DNA of 53,261 nt, taken from the NCBI GenBank assembly GCA_002711845.1, contig PASF01000001.1:426275-479535 (forward strand), in the 5' to 3' direction. The notes beneath the pieces are model-generated. The model was not told where the DNA came from. It saw only the letters and a program-made list of their open reading frames with translations, and did not search any database. Both the position numbers and the translations under genes were made by a program. Below are positions 26,945 through 36,328 of this stretch, in pieces (position 1 is the stretch's first letter; each line of letters begins with the position of its first letter). Origin of the DNA: Gammaproteobacteria bacterium (GTDB lineage Bacteria; Pseudomonadota; Gammaproteobacteria; Pseudomonadales; Pseudohongiellaceae).

Positions 26945-27977
26945 GTTGAGCAATGTTTCGGTGGCGCTGGAAAACACGCCCATCGTGCAACACATTGACC
27001 TGCGCCTGAATGAAGGTGACATCGGTTGTCTGCTGGGGCCCAGTGGCTGTGGCAAAACCACATTGCTGCGCGCCATTGCCGGATTTGAAGCGGTGACCAG
27101 TGGCCGTGTCAGTATCGCTGACCAGCGGGTCAGTGAACCGGGTTTTCAGGTGCCGGTGGAAAAGCGCCAGGTGGGTATGGTGTTTCAGGACTATGCACTG
27201 TTTCCACATTTAACGGTTAAGCAAAACATTGCCTTCGGGTTAAAACATGTCAAGGCGGCTGAGCGCGAACGCCGTATCAATGCGCTCGCCGACATGCTGC
27301 GTATTGGCGAGCTATTGCAGGCTTTTCCCCATCGATTGTCCGGCGGTCAGCAGCAGCGGGTGGCCATCGCCCGGGCGATGGCCCCCAAGCCGCGTATTCT
27401 GTTGCTTGACGAACCTTTCGCCAGTCTCGACGTGGAGTTGCGCGAAGACATTGCCCGCGAAATACGTGATGTTCTCAAACACGATGGCATCACCAGCATT
27501 CTGGTCAGTCACAATCAGCTGGAAGCCTTTGCCATGGCTGACGAAATTGGCGTCATGAGGGCCGGGCAACTGCTGCAGTGGAGCACCGCCTTTGCGCTGT
27601 ACCATGAGCCGGCAACAGCCTATGTTGCAGACTTTGTCGGTGAAGGTGTGTTTTTGCCGGGTACGGTCATTGACGATGTGTCGGTGAGTACCGAACTGGG
27701 TGTGCTTAACTCGGATCAAAGTCTGGGATATGACACGGGTGCGCTGGTGTCGGTGCTGATCCGCCCTGATGATGTGATACATGACGACGATAGCAAGACC
27801 ACTGCCCGGGTTCTGGAAAAGGCCTTCCGCGGCGCCGAGTTCATGTACACCCTGGCGCTGGACAGCGGTGCCCGCATCCAGAGTCTGGTGCCCAGCCACC
27901 ATGTGCATGGTAAAGGGCTGCAGATAGGGATTCGGGTGGAAATGGAGCACCTGGTGGTGTTCCCGATGGAAGCCTGA
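26928..27977 (+). CDS. fbpC: Fe(III) ABC transporter, ATPase subunit (FbpC type)
   Basis: 349 aa. Walker A GPSGCGKTTLLR, Q-loop MVFQDYALFPH, signature LSGGQQQRVAIARAM, Walker B ILLLDEPFASLD and H-loop SHNQLEAF. A C-terminal TOBE-type regulatory domain (SVLIRPDDV) follows. ATG 26928 lies inside the end of fbpB; an in-frame ATG at 26862 would place hydrophobic residues encoded by overlap at the N-terminus and is rejected. It energises iron import. Confidence 0.94.
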   Translation: MTYALELSNVSVALENTPIVQHIDLRLNEGDIGCLLGPSGCGKTTLLRAIAGFEAVTSGRVSIADQRVSEPGFQVPVEKRQVGMVFQDYALFPHLTVKQNIAFGLKHVKAAERERRINALADMLRIGELLQAFPHRLSGGQQQRVAIARAMAPKPRILLLDEPFASLDVELREDIAREIRDVLKHDGITSILVSHNQLEAFAMADEIGVMRAGQLLQWSTAFALYHEPATAYVADFVGEGVFLPGTVIDDVSVSTELGVLNSDQSLGYDTGALVSVLIRPDDVIHDDDSKTTARVLEKAFRGAEFMYTLALDSGARIQSLVPSHHVHGKGLQIGIRVEMEHLVVFPMEA

Positions 27978-28003
27978 GCAGGCTTTCCTCTTCCGCCCTC
28001 AGT

Positions 28004-28744
28004 TCAGCCCTTGTGCTGATCCACCAGAAAATGCTCCAGGCTCTCGCCGGTCAGGCGCTTGATCTGCGAGAAAACAAACCAGATGGCGATCATCAGCACC
28101 ACCATGCTGGGCAGCGCAATAACTGGATAACTCAGCGCGGTCATGCGCCCCAGTTCCTCATTGAATTCCGTGGTGCCGGGCGGGCTCACCAGGATGATGC
28201 GTGCCAGTATGTAGTTGAGTGCCGACGACAGCCCGAATGATCCGGCGATGATCAGCGACGCCTGCGAGAGCCGGCGCTCGAAGACGGCGGTATTGCCCTT
28301 GGCCGCCAGCGCCGAATACAGCGCCTCGACGCGGATCATCTGGGCATTGAGAATCAGCGTTTTGACCAACGGAAAGCGGGTGCGCTGACTGATCAGGACG
28401 GCCAGGCCGATAATGGCAGGAATTGCCGCCTCCTTGATGGCAATGTATTGCGGATCCAGCTCCAGCAGGCTGATGCCGCCCGTCAGGAAAACACTGATCA
28501 CGCCCAATACCGAGAACGGGTTGATTTTGCCGGACTCACGCAGATCCCAAAGACCATAACCAACCGGGAAAGCCAGCGCGATGACGATGCCCCAGGTAGG
28601 TCCGAGGCTGTCTTCGCCACTGAAGCGGCTGAGGATGATCACCGGAATCAGAATATTGAAGGCCAGATTGCCAAGAAAACCACCGCGCGGTTTGGCGGGT
28701 TTGTCAGCGGGAGGTGGCGTGTTGCTGGATTGGCTGTCGGTCAT
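28004..28744 (-). CDS. VC0807-like multi-pass membrane protein
   Basis: 246 aa. A Pro/Lys-rich N-terminal tail is followed by about six hydrophobic helices (for example NLAFNILIPVIILS, GIVIALAFPVGYGLW, NPFSVLGVISVFLTGG). The pattern resembles the VC0807/intracellular-septation-like group (septation protein A relatives), which has no proven role. It is convergent with the iron operon (26-nt gap) and seems to be monocistronic. Confidence 0.65.
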   Translation of the reverse strand: MTDSQSSNTPPPADKPAKPRGGFLGNLAFNILIPVIILSRFSGEDSLGPTWGIVIALAFPVGYGLWDLRESGKINPFSVLGVISVFLTGGISLLELDPQYIAIKEAAIPAIIGLAVLISQRTRFPLVKTLILNAQMIRVEALYSALAAKGNTAVFERRLSQASLIIAGSFGLSSALNYILARIILVSPPGTTEFNEELGRMTALSYPVIALPSMVVLMIAIWFVFSQIKRLTGESLEHFLVDQHKG

Positions 28745-28818
28745 GAATCCGGTTACCTGTTTTGCGTCTTCGCAGTTGGATAAAAACGCAAGTATACGGA
28801 AATTCGTGCAGCGATTCT

Positions 28819-28851
28819 AAAAAAATGCCCCGGCGCATCACGTCGGGGCAT
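28819..28851 (-). terminator. Rho-independent terminator after tRNA-Met
   Basis: On the minus strand: ATGCCCCGACG, loop TGATG, CGCCGGGGCAT, then a run of T (A run 28819-28825 on the plus strand). The 11-bp stem contains one mismatch or G-T pair. It lies about 30 nt after the tRNA 3' end. Confidence 0.88.
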
Positions 28852-28880
28852 CTGGCGACCCGTGGATAAGTGTCTGAATA

Positions 28881-28957
28881 TGGTAGCTACGGGTGGACTT
28901 GAACCACCGACCCCAGCATTATGAATGCTGTGCTCTAACCAACTGAGCTACGTAGCC
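28881..28957 (-). tRNA. tRNA-Met (CAU), elongator type
   Basis: 77 nt including an encoded CCA. The acceptor stem GGCTACG pairs with CGTAGCT. The D-arm is AGCTCAGTTGGTTAGAGC, the anticodon loop is TTCATAA (CAU) and the T-arm is GGTTCAAGTCC. The body matches elongator tRNA-Met rather than initiator (G1-C/U pair present) or tRNA-Ile(CAU). Confidence 0.95.
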
Positions 28958-29017
28958 ATTAAGAGGATGCGCATTCTGTCTATTTCAGGAGTTGTTGTCA
29001 AGACTTGAAATGCTCAC

Positions 29018-30109
29018 TCACACGTTAAAGCGGAAGTGTATGACATCACCATCCTGGACGATGTATTCCTTGCCTTCCAGGCGCCATTTGCCCGCATCCT
29101 TGGCACCCTGTTCGCCTTTGCCTGCGACAAAATCGTCGTAGGCAATGACCTCGGCACGGATGAAGCCGCGCTCAAAATCGGTATGGATGGCAGCTGCCGC
29201 GCGTGGTGCGGTGGAGCCGGCCTTGATAGTCCAGGCGCGCACCTCCTTGACACCGGCGGTGAAGTACGTCTGCAGGCCCAGCAGTTGATAACCGGCGCGG
29301 ATGACACGATCCAGGCCGGGTTCATCCATGCCCAGATCCTGCAGGAACTCCAGTTTTTCGTCGTCTGCCAGTTCGGCAATCTCTGATTCCAGTTTGTTGC
29401 AGATCGGCACCAGCACGGCGCCTTCGGCTTTTGCCACGGCGGCAACACGGTCCAGCAACGGGTTGTTGTCAAAACCGTCTTCATCGACATTGGCGATATA
29501 CATGGTCGGCTTGACGGTCAGCAGATGCAGACCGTAGATGTCTGCCAGTTCATCCTTGGCCAGGCCCATGGTGCGCACCGGTTTGGCGGTGTCCAGATGC
29601 TCGCGTACACGTTCGAACAGGGCAATCTGGCGCACTGCATCCTTGTCGCCGCCTTTGGCGATGCGGGTCAGGCGCTGGATGCCTTTTTCCACGCTCTCCA
29701 GGTCGGCCAGCGCCAGCTCGGTGTTGATGGTTTCGATATCGGCTTCCGGGTTGATGGCATCAGCCACGTGCACGATATTGCTGTCTTCAAAGCAGCGGAC
29801 GACGTGCGCGATGGCATCGGTTTCACGGATATTGGCCAGAAACTTGTTACCCAGGCCTTCGCCCTTGGAGGCGCCGGCGACCAGGCCGGCAATGTCGACA
29901 AACTCCATGCTGGTGGGGATGGTTTTCTGTGGTTTGACGATGTCTGTCAGCACATCAAGCCGGGGGTCAGGCATGGGGACGATGCCGGAGTTCGGTTCAA
30001 TGGTGCAGAACGGAAAGTTTTCTGCCGCGATGCCGGCTTTGGTCAAGGCGTTGAACAGCGTGGATTTGCCGACGTTAGGCAGGCCAACAATGCCGCATTT
30101 GAAACCCAT
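29018..30109 (-). CDS. ychF: Ribosome-binding ATPase YchF
   Basis: Obg-family P-loop protein that prefers ATP and acts in translation and stress control. 363 aa. The N-terminal [22 protein letters not shown] is diagnostic. It is followed by the YchF G3/G4 region ([20 protein letters not shown]), a coiled coil, and a C-terminal TGS domain ([18 protein letters not shown]). It follows pth in the conserved prs-rplY-pth-ychF order and ends 60 nt before tRNA-Met. Confidence 0.97.
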   Translation of the reverse strand: MGFKCGIVGLPNVGKSTLFNALTKAGIAAENFPFCTIEPNSGIVPMPDPRLDVLTDIVKPQKTIPTSMEFVDIAGLVAGASKGEGLGNKFLANIRETDAIAHVVRCFEDSNIVHVADAINPEADIETINTELALADLESVEKGIQRLTRIAKGGDKDAVRQIALFERVREHLDTAKPVRTMGLAKDELADIYGLHLLTVKPTMYIANVDEDGFDNNPLLDRVAAVAKAEGAVLVPICNKLESEIAELADDEKLEFLQDLGMDEPGLDRVIRAGYQLLGLQTYFTAGVKEVRAWTIKAGSTAPRAAAAIHTDFERGFIRAEVIAYDDFVAGKGEQGAKDAGKWRLEGKEYIVQDGDVIHFRFNV

Positions 30110-30153
30110 GAGTGTATGTCCTGTAAATTACATTAACGTGTCAGTAAAAAAGT

Positions 30154-30756
30154 TCAGGCGCCCGTCTGTGGGTCCTGGCTGTGCAGTTCCAGCATGGCCT
30201 GGTTCCATTTGCCGGCAGCTGCAACGGGCAGCACGCGCAAGGCCTGTTCAATGTCATGCGTGATGGAAATGGTGTCGTCTTTGCCCGGATCGCTGAGTAC
30301 ATAGTTGGCGACTTTATGTTTGTCGCCGGGGTGCCCGACACCGATACGCAATCGATAGAAGTCGCGCTCGCCACCCAGGGCATTGATGATGTCGCGCATG
30401 CCATTATGGCCGCCATGGCCACCGCCGGATTTGAGTCGTGTGGTGCCTACCGGAAAATCAATTTCGTCATAGGCGACCAGCATCTGCGAGGGTGCGATGT
30501 CGAAATAATGACAGAGCGCCGATACCGACAGACCACTGCGATTCATGAAGGTGGTGGGGAAGAGCAGACGGATATCATGCCCGTCGATGGAGACGCGAGC
30601 GGTGTCGCCGTGAAAGCGTGTCTCGGGGCGCAGCTCGCCCTGGTACTGCTGGCAGATCGCCTGCAGAAACCAAACACCCACATTATGGCGGTTGTTGCGA
30701 TATTGCGGGCCCGGATTACCCAGGCCCACAATCAGTTTGAGCGTGTCAGAGCTCAT
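30154..30756 (-). CDS. pth: Peptidyl-tRNA hydrolase
   Basis: Hydrolyses peptidyl-tRNAs that drop off the ribosome. 200 aa. Motifs: IVGLGNPGPQYRNNRHNVG with the catalytic His, TFMNRSG, and YDEIDFPVGTTRLKSGGGHGGHNG. It lies 12 nt after rplY and 44 nt before ychF. Confidence 0.97.
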   Translation of the reverse strand: MSSDTLKLIVGLGNPGPQYRNNRHNVGVWFLQAICQQYQGELRPETRFHGDTARVSIDGHDIRLLFPTTFMNRSGLSVSALCHYFDIAPSQMLVAYDEIDFPVGTTRLKSGGGHGGHNGMRDIINALGGERDFYRLRIGVGHPGDKHKVANYVLSDPGKDDTISITHDIEQALRVLPVAAAGKWNQAMLELHSQDPQTGA

Positions 30757-30768
30757 GACAGACGGGGA

Positions 30769-31416
30769 TCACTCTTCGCCGGCTTCTTCGCCAGCGTCTT
30801 CACCTTCTTCCTCGTCCAGCAGGCCGCCACGTGGAGGCTGAACCGTTACCACAGCGTGGTCGTGGTCAGAGTCGTTGCCGTGTGACAGTTCCAGGCTGGT
30901 GACGCCTTTGGGGAAAGCGATCTGGGAAATGTGTACGGCTTCGCCGACATCAATATTCGCCATATCGATTTCCAGGTACTCGGGCAGGTCTTTGGGCAGA
31001 CAGATGACTTCGATTTCGGACATGGTCTTCAGGATGCTGCCGCCGCCCTGTTTGACGCCTTTGCACTTGTCTTCGTTGAGCAGGTGTACCGGCACCTTGA
31101 CGGTGATGGTCTGCTTGGCGCTGACGCGCTGGAAGTCAGCGTGCATGATGCGCGGCTTGGCCGGGTGACGCTGCAGGTCCTTGATCACCACCTGCTCTTT
31201 CTTGCCATCCACATGCAGGGTAATGATGTGCGAGAAGAAAGCTTCGTTGGACGTTGCTTTCAAAATGTCCTTGTGCGGAATCGAAATATTCTGTGGCGCT
31301 TTGCTGCCACCATAAATGATTGCCGGGACTTCATTGGCCAGACGACGCAGGCGGCGGCTCGCACCTTTCCCCAGGTCTTCTCTGGCTGTTGCATTCAGAT
31401 CAAACTCATTAGACAT
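30769..31416 (-). CDS. rplY: 50S ribosomal protein L25 (CTC/long form)
   Basis: 215 aa: the N-terminal L25 5S-rRNA-binding domain (about 1-92), a C-terminal TL5/CTC domain, and a strongly acidic tail (EEEGEDAGEEAGEE). It starts at ATG 31416 with CTGGAGAC upstream. A terminator (31478-31504) and another inverted repeat lie between it and prs, so its expression may be partly separate. Confidence 0.96.
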   Translation of the reverse strand: MSNEFDLNATAREDLGKGASRRLRRLANEVPAIIYGGSKAPQNISIPHKDILKATSNEAFFSHIITLHVDGKKEQVVIKDLQRHPAKPRIMHADFQRVSAKQTITVKVPVHLLNEDKCKGVKQGGGSILKTMSEIEVICLPKDLPEYLEIDMANIDVGEAVHISQIAFPKGVTSLELSHGNDSDHDHAVVTVQPPRGGLLDEEEGEDAGEEAGEE

Positions 31417-31436
31417 GTTATGTCTCCAGTTCTAAA

Positions 31437-31470
31437 ACGTCTGTTTCACTTGCGACCGGTTACGCAGACG
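31437..31470 (-). repeat. Inverted repeat in the rplY leader
   Basis: On the minus strand, ACGTCTG and CAGACGT form a 7-bp stem with a long loop, followed by TTTTAG. It lies about 20 nt before the rplY start. It could be an attenuator-like hairpin or simply leader structure. Confidence 0.5.
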
Positions 31471-31477
31471 TGTCGTT

Positions 31478-31504
31478 AAAAAGGGTACTGTCAATTCAGT
31501 ACCC
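31478..31504 (-). terminator. Rho-independent terminator after prs
   Basis: On the minus strand: GGGTACTG, loop AATTGA, CAGTACCC, then five T. The perfect 8-bp stem lies 41 nt after the prs stop. Confidence 0.9.
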
Positions 31505-31511
31505 CGGTGTA

Positions 31512-31529
31512 AATTTCCAGATGGAAATT
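31512..31529. repeat. Perfect palindrome between prs and the terminator
   Basis: AATTTCCA-GA-TGGAAATT: 8-bp arms with a 2-nt centre. The loop is too short for a stable hairpin at that exact arm length, so it may be a protein-binding site or a cruciform-prone sequence. It lies 16 nt after the prs stop. Confidence 0.5.
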
Positions 31530-31544
31530 CAGTATCCTGCAGGT

Positions 31545-32501
31545 TTACAGCTCAGCGCTTTCAAACATGGCGCTGATGGATTCTTCATTGCTGACCCGGC
31601 GAATGGACTCGGCCAGCAGGCGCGCCATGCTGAGTTGACGCACATTGGGCAGCTTGGCGATCTTGTCGCTGAGCGGGATGGTGTCAGTCACCACCAGTGA
31701 GTCCAGCTCGGAGTTGGCAATGTTTTCCGCAGCATTGCCGGACAGCACCGGGTGGGTGCAGTAGGCAACGACTTTGAGGGCGCCGTGTTCTTTCAGCGCG
31801 GCTGCTGCCTTGCACAGGGTGCCGGCCGTGTCGACCATGTCGTCAACAATCAGGCAGGTGCGACCTTTGACTTCACCGATGATGTGCATGACCTGTGCTT
31901 CGTTGGCCTGCGGACGGCGTTTGTCGATAATGGCCAGGTCAACATTCAGCTGCTTGGCAACCGCGCGTGCCCTGACCACACCGCCGATGTCGGGCGATAC
32001 CACGGTCAGGTTTTCGTATTTCTGCAATTCGATGTCGTCGGTCAGCACCGGCGATCCGTAAACGTTGTCCACCGGGATGCTGAAAAAGCCCTGAATCTGC
32101 TCGGCGTGCAGGTCAACGGTCAGGACCCGGTTGACCCCCACGGCGGAAATCATGTCGGCGACCACTTTGGCGCTGATGGCAACGCGGGCAGAGCGCACGC
32201 GGCGATCCTGACGGGCATAACCAAAGTAGGGGATAACGGCGGTGATACGGTTGGCCGAGGCGCGGTGCATGGCATCAGCCGTGAGCAGTAATTCCATCAG
32301 ACTGTCATTGGTGGGCGCGCAGGTGGACTGAATAATGAAGACGTCCTTGCCGCGCACGTTCTCCCTGATCTCCACAGCGATTTCGCCATCACTGAACTTG
32401 CCAATCTGGGCATCACCCAATGGAATGCCAATGTAACGGGCGATTTTTTCCGCCAGCACAGGATTGGCATTGCCGGTGAAAACCATCAGATTATTAGCCA
32501 T
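31545..32501 (-). CDS. prs: Ribose-phosphate pyrophosphokinase (PRPP synthetase)
   Basis: Makes PRPP from ribose-5-phosphate and ATP for nucleotide, His and Trp synthesis. 318 aa. Motifs: [48 protein letters not shown] and the PRPP loop [15 protein letters not shown] 32501 with GGAAGG is the family start. The frame remains open for another 33 codons to an ATG at 32600, but those residues are not part of the known family. It follows tRNA-Gln with a 213-nt leader, which holds a direct repeat of TGTGGTCGTT. Confidence 0.97.
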   Translation of the reverse strand: MANNLMVFTGNANPVLAEKIARYIGIPLGDAQIGKFSDGEIAVEIRENVRGKDVFIIQSTCAPTNDSLMELLLTADAMHRASANRITAVIPYFGYARQDRRVRSARVAISAKVVADMISAVGVNRVLTVDLHAEQIQGFFSIPVDNVYGSPVLTDDIELQKYENLTVVSPDIGGVVRARAVAKQLNVDLAIIDKRRPQANEAQVMHIIGEVKGRTCLIVDDMVDTAGTLCKAAAALKEHGALKVVAYCTHPVLSGNAAENIANSELDSLVVTDTIPLSDKIAKLPNVRQLSMARLLAESIRRVSNEESISAMFESAEL

Positions 32502-32714
32502 GAAAATATTACCTTCCGACGTGCCGTTTGCGCAGTTAGAGCGTTTCTTCGGGGTTGGTTTGTGCTGTGGTCGTTTGATGGTCTTGTCCGTCCAGGTCAT
32601 TCGTTGTGGTCGTTGAATGATCGCTTAGAGGCTGCATCAAACCGGCAGACCGTAGACGGGTTATGCCGGCTGCCGTTTAGCTGACAGCGCGGGCAATAAC
32701 CGACGCCTGGAATA

Positions 32715-32790
32715 TGGCTGGGGTGGCTGGACTCGAACCAACGCATGCAAGGATCAAAACCTTGTGCCTTACCAACTTGGCTACACCCCA
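32715..32790 (-). tRNA. tRNA-Gln (UUG)
   Basis: 76 nt including CCA. Acceptor TGGGGTG pairs with CACCCCA, the D-arm is TAGCCAAGTTGGTAAGGC, the anticodon loop TTTTGAT gives UUG, and the T-arm is GGTTCGAGTCC. Its place between ispE and prs is conserved in gammaproteobacteria. Confidence 0.96.
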
Positions 32791-32826
32791 AAAAACATCG
32801 TTATTCTAAGCTATTTTCAGCCGGTA

Positions 32827-33690
32827 TCAAAGCTCACTCAAGGCTGATTGATTGATCCCCCTGGCAACAAACCCTCTGATGCCAGCCAGTGGACCGCTTG
32901 TTTCAGCCGGCAACTGCGCCAATACCGCTCTGGCTTGCGTCTCCTCGGAGAACGCGGCAAATACACTGGACCCTGTGCCGGTCATGCGGCCTGGCGCAAA
33001 CTGTGATAACCAGTCAAGCGCAGCATCCACCGCCGGATACAGTTTTCTGACCAGTGCTTCGCAGTCATTTCGGGACTGCCCTGCCAGAAAGGCGCACATT
33101 TTGATGGCTGTTGAGTCCCGTGTCAATTGCTGATGTGAAAAAATAGTGGCGGTGCTGACATGACAGGCCGGGGTCAGCACCACAAAAAAACGGGTATCCA
33201 GCGTCACCGGCGTCAACGTCTCGCCAATGCCTTCAGCCCAGGCACTGTGGCTCATGACAAAAACCGGCACATCAGCGCCCAGTTGCAGGCCCAGGTCCGC
33301 CAGGGCGTCGCGGGTCAGTTGGCCTTGCCAGAGCCGGTTCAGGGCGACCAGCGTGGTGGCTGCATCCGAACTGCCTCCCCCCAGGCCGGCGCCTGCCGGA
33401 ATGTGTTTGTCCAGATGAATATCGGCGCCGAGCGAGCATTGCAGAGTCTGTTGCAGGCATCTGGCCGCTTGCAAGACGAGATTGTCGTCACTCTCCAGTT
33501 CAGCGTTGCTGCAGGTAAAGTGCAGTTGTCCGTCGTTGCGCAGACTGAAACGCAGGTTGTCGCTGTAGTCCAGCAACTGAAACAGGGTTTGCAGGTCATG
33601 GTAACCGTCGCGACGCCGCCCGGTGATATGCAGGAACAGGTTCAGTTTGGCCGGTGCCGGCACGGTGATCGCGGTGGGGGCATGCGTCAT
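32827..33690 (-). CDS. ispE: 4-diphosphocytidyl-2-C-methyl-D-erythritol kinase
   Basis: GHMP-family kinase of the MEP isoprenoid pathway. 287 aa. PAPAKLNLFLHITGRRRDGYH is split across the N-terminus, and the ATP loop is PAGAGLGGGSSDAATTL near residue 95. MTGTGSSVFAAF marks the C-terminal GHMP domain. The start overlaps the lolB stop by 4 nt (ATGA). Confidence 0.96.
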   Translation of the reverse strand: MTHAPTAITVPAPAKLNLFLHITGRRRDGYHDLQTLFQLLDYSDNLRFSLRNDGQLHFTCSNAELESDDNLVLQAARCLQQTLQCSLGADIHLDKHIPAGAGLGGGSSDAATTLVALNRLWQGQLTRDALADLGLQLGADVPVFVMSHSAWAEGIGETLTPVTLDTRFFVVLTPACHVSTATIFSHQQLTRDSTAIKMCAFLAGQSRNDCEALVRKLYPAVDAALDWLSQFAPGRMTGTGSSVFAAFSEETQARAVLAQLPAETSGPLAGIRGFVARGINQSALSEL

Positions 33691-34358
33691 CGGGGATCAG
33701 GCCCGGTGTCGGGCAGCGTCCAGCGCAGCCGGGTCAGGTCCAGGCGCAAGGGTGCTTTTTCAATACGGATGCGGGTCGGCAGCGTTTCCGGGCCGAAATT
33801 GGTGTAAGCCATGTAGCTGACCTGCCAGCCAGCCTGCTGAAATGCCCGCAATTGGCTGGTTTCACCAAACACCAGGTCGCTGCTGGGGGCGGGGGCAGGG
33901 ATGCCCTTGATCCAGTAGTTCAGTTCAGTAACCGGCAGTTCGTAGCCCAGTTCCTGGTACAGCAGTTCTTCCGGTGACTCGGTAAACACGGGGTCTTCGC
34001 CCTGCTGCACGATCTGCACTGCGCCGGGGCGACCGTCGATCTGGGTGGCGCCGACGTTGAATGTGCCCCACAGGTTGATCTGGTAGGTGTCATCCTTCTG
34101 CTGCCAGCGAATGCGCGAGCTGTGTGCGTCACTGGCATCACGGACATTCAGGCTGCCGATAAACTCCCAATGCGCGATCTGCGCCAGTACCGCGCGGCGC
34201 TGCTCCCATTCGGCATTGACCGGCGCGTCAATTCGCGGGGTGCTGGTGCAGGCGCCCAGCAGCAGAGCTGCAGTAACCCAGGCTATCGCGGCGCCGGGCA
34301 GGCGGGCTAACGGGGGCGTTGCCGTCACCTGTAAAGCCAGTGGCGGAGTCACGTTCAT
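33687..34358 (-). CDS. lolB: Outer membrane lipoprotein insertion factor LolB
   Basis: Receives lipoproteins from LolA and inserts them in the outer membrane. 223 aa. Lipobox LLGAC; mature region with WEQRRAVLAQIAHWEFIGS and PVTELNYWIKGIP, typical of LolB. The N-region before the hydrophobic core is long (about 25 residues). Coupled by ATGA overlaps to the TPR lipoprotein gene upstream and ispE downstream. Confidence 0.93.
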   Translation of the reverse strand: MNVTPPLALQVTATPPLARLPGAAIAWVTAALLLGACTSTPRIDAPVNAEWEQRRAVLAQIAHWEFIGSLNVRDASDAHSSRIRWQQKDDTYQINLWGTFNVGATQIDGRPGAVQIVQQGEDPVFTESPEELLYQELGYELPVTELNYWIKGIPAPAPSSDLVFGETSQLRAFQQAGWQVSYMAYTNFGPETLPTRIRIEKAPLRLDLTRLRWTLPDTGPDPR

Positions 34359-36136
34359 TCAGAGGGCACCAGACGATTCATGGTCTCCAGCACATGCTCG
34401 CTGTCGGGCTGCCGGTTCAGGGCTTCGCGCCAGATCTCCAGGGCCTGGTCACGCCTGTCCATGGCCCAGAGCACTTCGCCGAGGTGAGCAGCCACTTCGG
34501 CATCCGGGAAGGCAGCGTAGGCCATTTGCAGGTTATTAAGGGCCTCATCGAGACGGCCGAGTTTGTACTGGACCCAGCCCAGACTGTCGATGATGGCCGG
34601 ATCATCAGGGGTAATCTCGATGGCACGCTGGATCAGTGACAGCGCTTCTTCATAACGCTCTGTGCGCACGGTCAGGGCATAACCGAGATGGTTCAGCGCG
34701 CGAGCATTGTCGGGTTCCAGGCGAATGATGTGACGCAGGTCCTGCTCGGCCTGCTGCATGTTGTCCTGTTGCTCGCTGAGCAGGGTGCGGGCAAACAACA
34801 GGTCAATATTGTCCGGGTATTGCTTCAGTGCCTCGTCAAGGACGGCTGCGGCGCGCTCCGTGTCGTCGGCATTGATCAGTGCTTCGGCATGCAGTGCGGG
34901 CATCACCGGGCCAAGATCGGAGTTTTCATTGCTGCGCTGTTGGCGCCAGGCGGTTGCCTCGGGATACTGCTCGAGTGCGACAAACAGGCGCATGATCTGC
35001 CGCTGCGCCGACAGGAAGGCATTCGATCGCGGACCTATCTGCTGGTAGTGGTACAGCGCATCGGCCAGCTGTTCACGCGATTCCAGGATCGCGGCCAGAT
35101 AGAAGTTCGCCTCATGGGTGCGATGGCCGGCGTCGAGCAGGGTACGCAATTGTTCCTCAGCGAGGTCGTATTCTTCCAGTTCCAGGTTGATCAGCGCCAG
35201 GGAATACAGGGTTTCCAGATCGCCCGGCGCCAGGCGCAGCAGTTCCGTGAAATGCACGGCTGCCTCTCGCAGCTTGTCGTTCTGCACCAGGATCTGGGCG
35301 TAGCTGTAGCGCAACAGGCGGTGCCGTGGGTATTGGGCAACGGCCTCGCCCAGCAGCGCTTCAGCGGCTTGCGCCTGACCGGCATTCTGTAGCAGTTGTG
35401 CTTCGATCAGGGCGGTGCGCGGGTTGGCGCCAAAACGTTCGGTGGCCGCATCCAGCATGGCGCGGGCACCGGCGGTATCGCTGCTTTGATCGTAGATCTG
35501 GGCCAGGGCGTAGTACAGAGTGGCCTCATCGGGATGACGCGTCAGCATGCTTTCCAGTTCATTGGCAATGATGCCGCGTTGCCGGTTGTTGAGCGAAAAC
35601 GTGCGCGCGGACATGGCCGTGAAGTCGACACTGCCCCCCAGCGTCAGTACCTGGTCCAGATGCGGCATGGCACGCACGTACAGGGCCTGTTCGAGAAACT
35701 CGTAGCCGACGATCAGATGGGGCTCCAGCGCGTCAGGCTCCTGTTGCAGCCACAGCTCTGCCAGCTGCAACAGCGCTTCGTTATCGCCGGTGGCCGAGGC
35801 AAACTCGACGGCACGGCGAATGATACCGGTGTCGCCGGTTGCCATTGCCAGGTCGTAATAATCGTCGGCCGCCTGAGGCAGGTAACCGCGCATGCCACCG
35901 AATTCGCTGAGCAGGGCAGTTTCCAGCTGTTCGCGGGTAAAGTTGCCGTATACGATGTCTGGTGCGGGTGATTCGATCTCGTTCTGTTCAGGTGCGGCTG
36001 TCACGGGGCCGGATACCGGCGGCGTATCAGCCATTGACGGATCGTCAATGTCTGCACCGGGGGCGGGTGGCAGCGCCGAGCAGGCGGCCAGCAGGGGCAG
36101 GCTGAGGAGTAACAGGCGATGTTGAAGTTTAGTCAT
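34355..36136 (-). CDS. TPR-repeat lipoprotein
   Basis: 593 aa from ATG 36136, where signal peptide MTKLQHRLLLLSLPLLAAC with lipobox LAAC begins; an in-frame ATG at 36181 would add 15 residues in front. A Pro/Asp-rich linker is followed by about ten tetratricopeptide-type helix pairs to the C-terminus (for example DNARALNHLGYALTVRTERY, IDSLGWVQYKLGRLDEALN). TPR scaffolds mediate protein contacts; a family member is often found beside lolB and ispE. Likely anchored to the outer membrane. Divergent from hemA across 192 nt. Confidence 0.88.
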   Translation of the reverse strand: MTKLQHRLLLLSLPLLAACSALPPAPGADIDDPSMADTPPVSGPVTAAPEQNEIESPAPDIVYGNFTREQLETALLSEFGGMRGYLPQAADDYYDLAMATGDTGIIRRAVEFASATGDNEALLQLAELWLQQEPDALEPHLIVGYEFLEQALYVRAMPHLDQVLTLGGSVDFTAMSARTFSLNNRQRGIIANELESMLTRHPDEATLYYALAQIYDQSSDTAGARAMLDAATERFGANPRTALIEAQLLQNAGQAQAAEALLGEAVAQYPRHRLLRYSYAQILVQNDKLREAAVHFTELLRLAPGDLETLYSLALINLELEEYDLAEEQLRTLLDAGHRTHEANFYLAAILESREQLADALYHYQQIGPRSNAFLSAQRQIMRLFVALEQYPEATAWRQQRSNENSDLGPVMPALHAEALINADDTERAAAVLDEALKQYPDNIDLLFARTLLSEQQDNMQQAEQDLRHIIRLEPDNARALNHLGYALTVRTERYEEALSLIQRAIEITPDDPAIIDSLGWVQYKLGRLDEALNNLQMAYAAFPDAEVAAHLGEVLWAMDRRDQALEIWREALNRQPDSEHVLETMNRLVPSE

Positions 36137-36328
36137 AATTCCCGGTCTTGTGGTGCCTGGGGCACCCATTGATTGTAACAACTGTTCTATGGCAAGACTA
36201 CAATTGTGACCGGCCCGGGCGCATAATACGCACTCGCGTATACAACTCCGCGCAACGGTTTGTGTATAAAAGCAGGAAAACGACCCCGACTTTTAGTAAG
36301 ATAGCGCATTTTTTCAGCAAGGCTTTCT

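Noticed and set aside
36204-36270. Promoter for hemA (TTGTGA/TAATAC or TATAAA)
   Set aside because: The spacing between recognisable boxes is 14 nt or the -35 is missing, so no pair is convincing.
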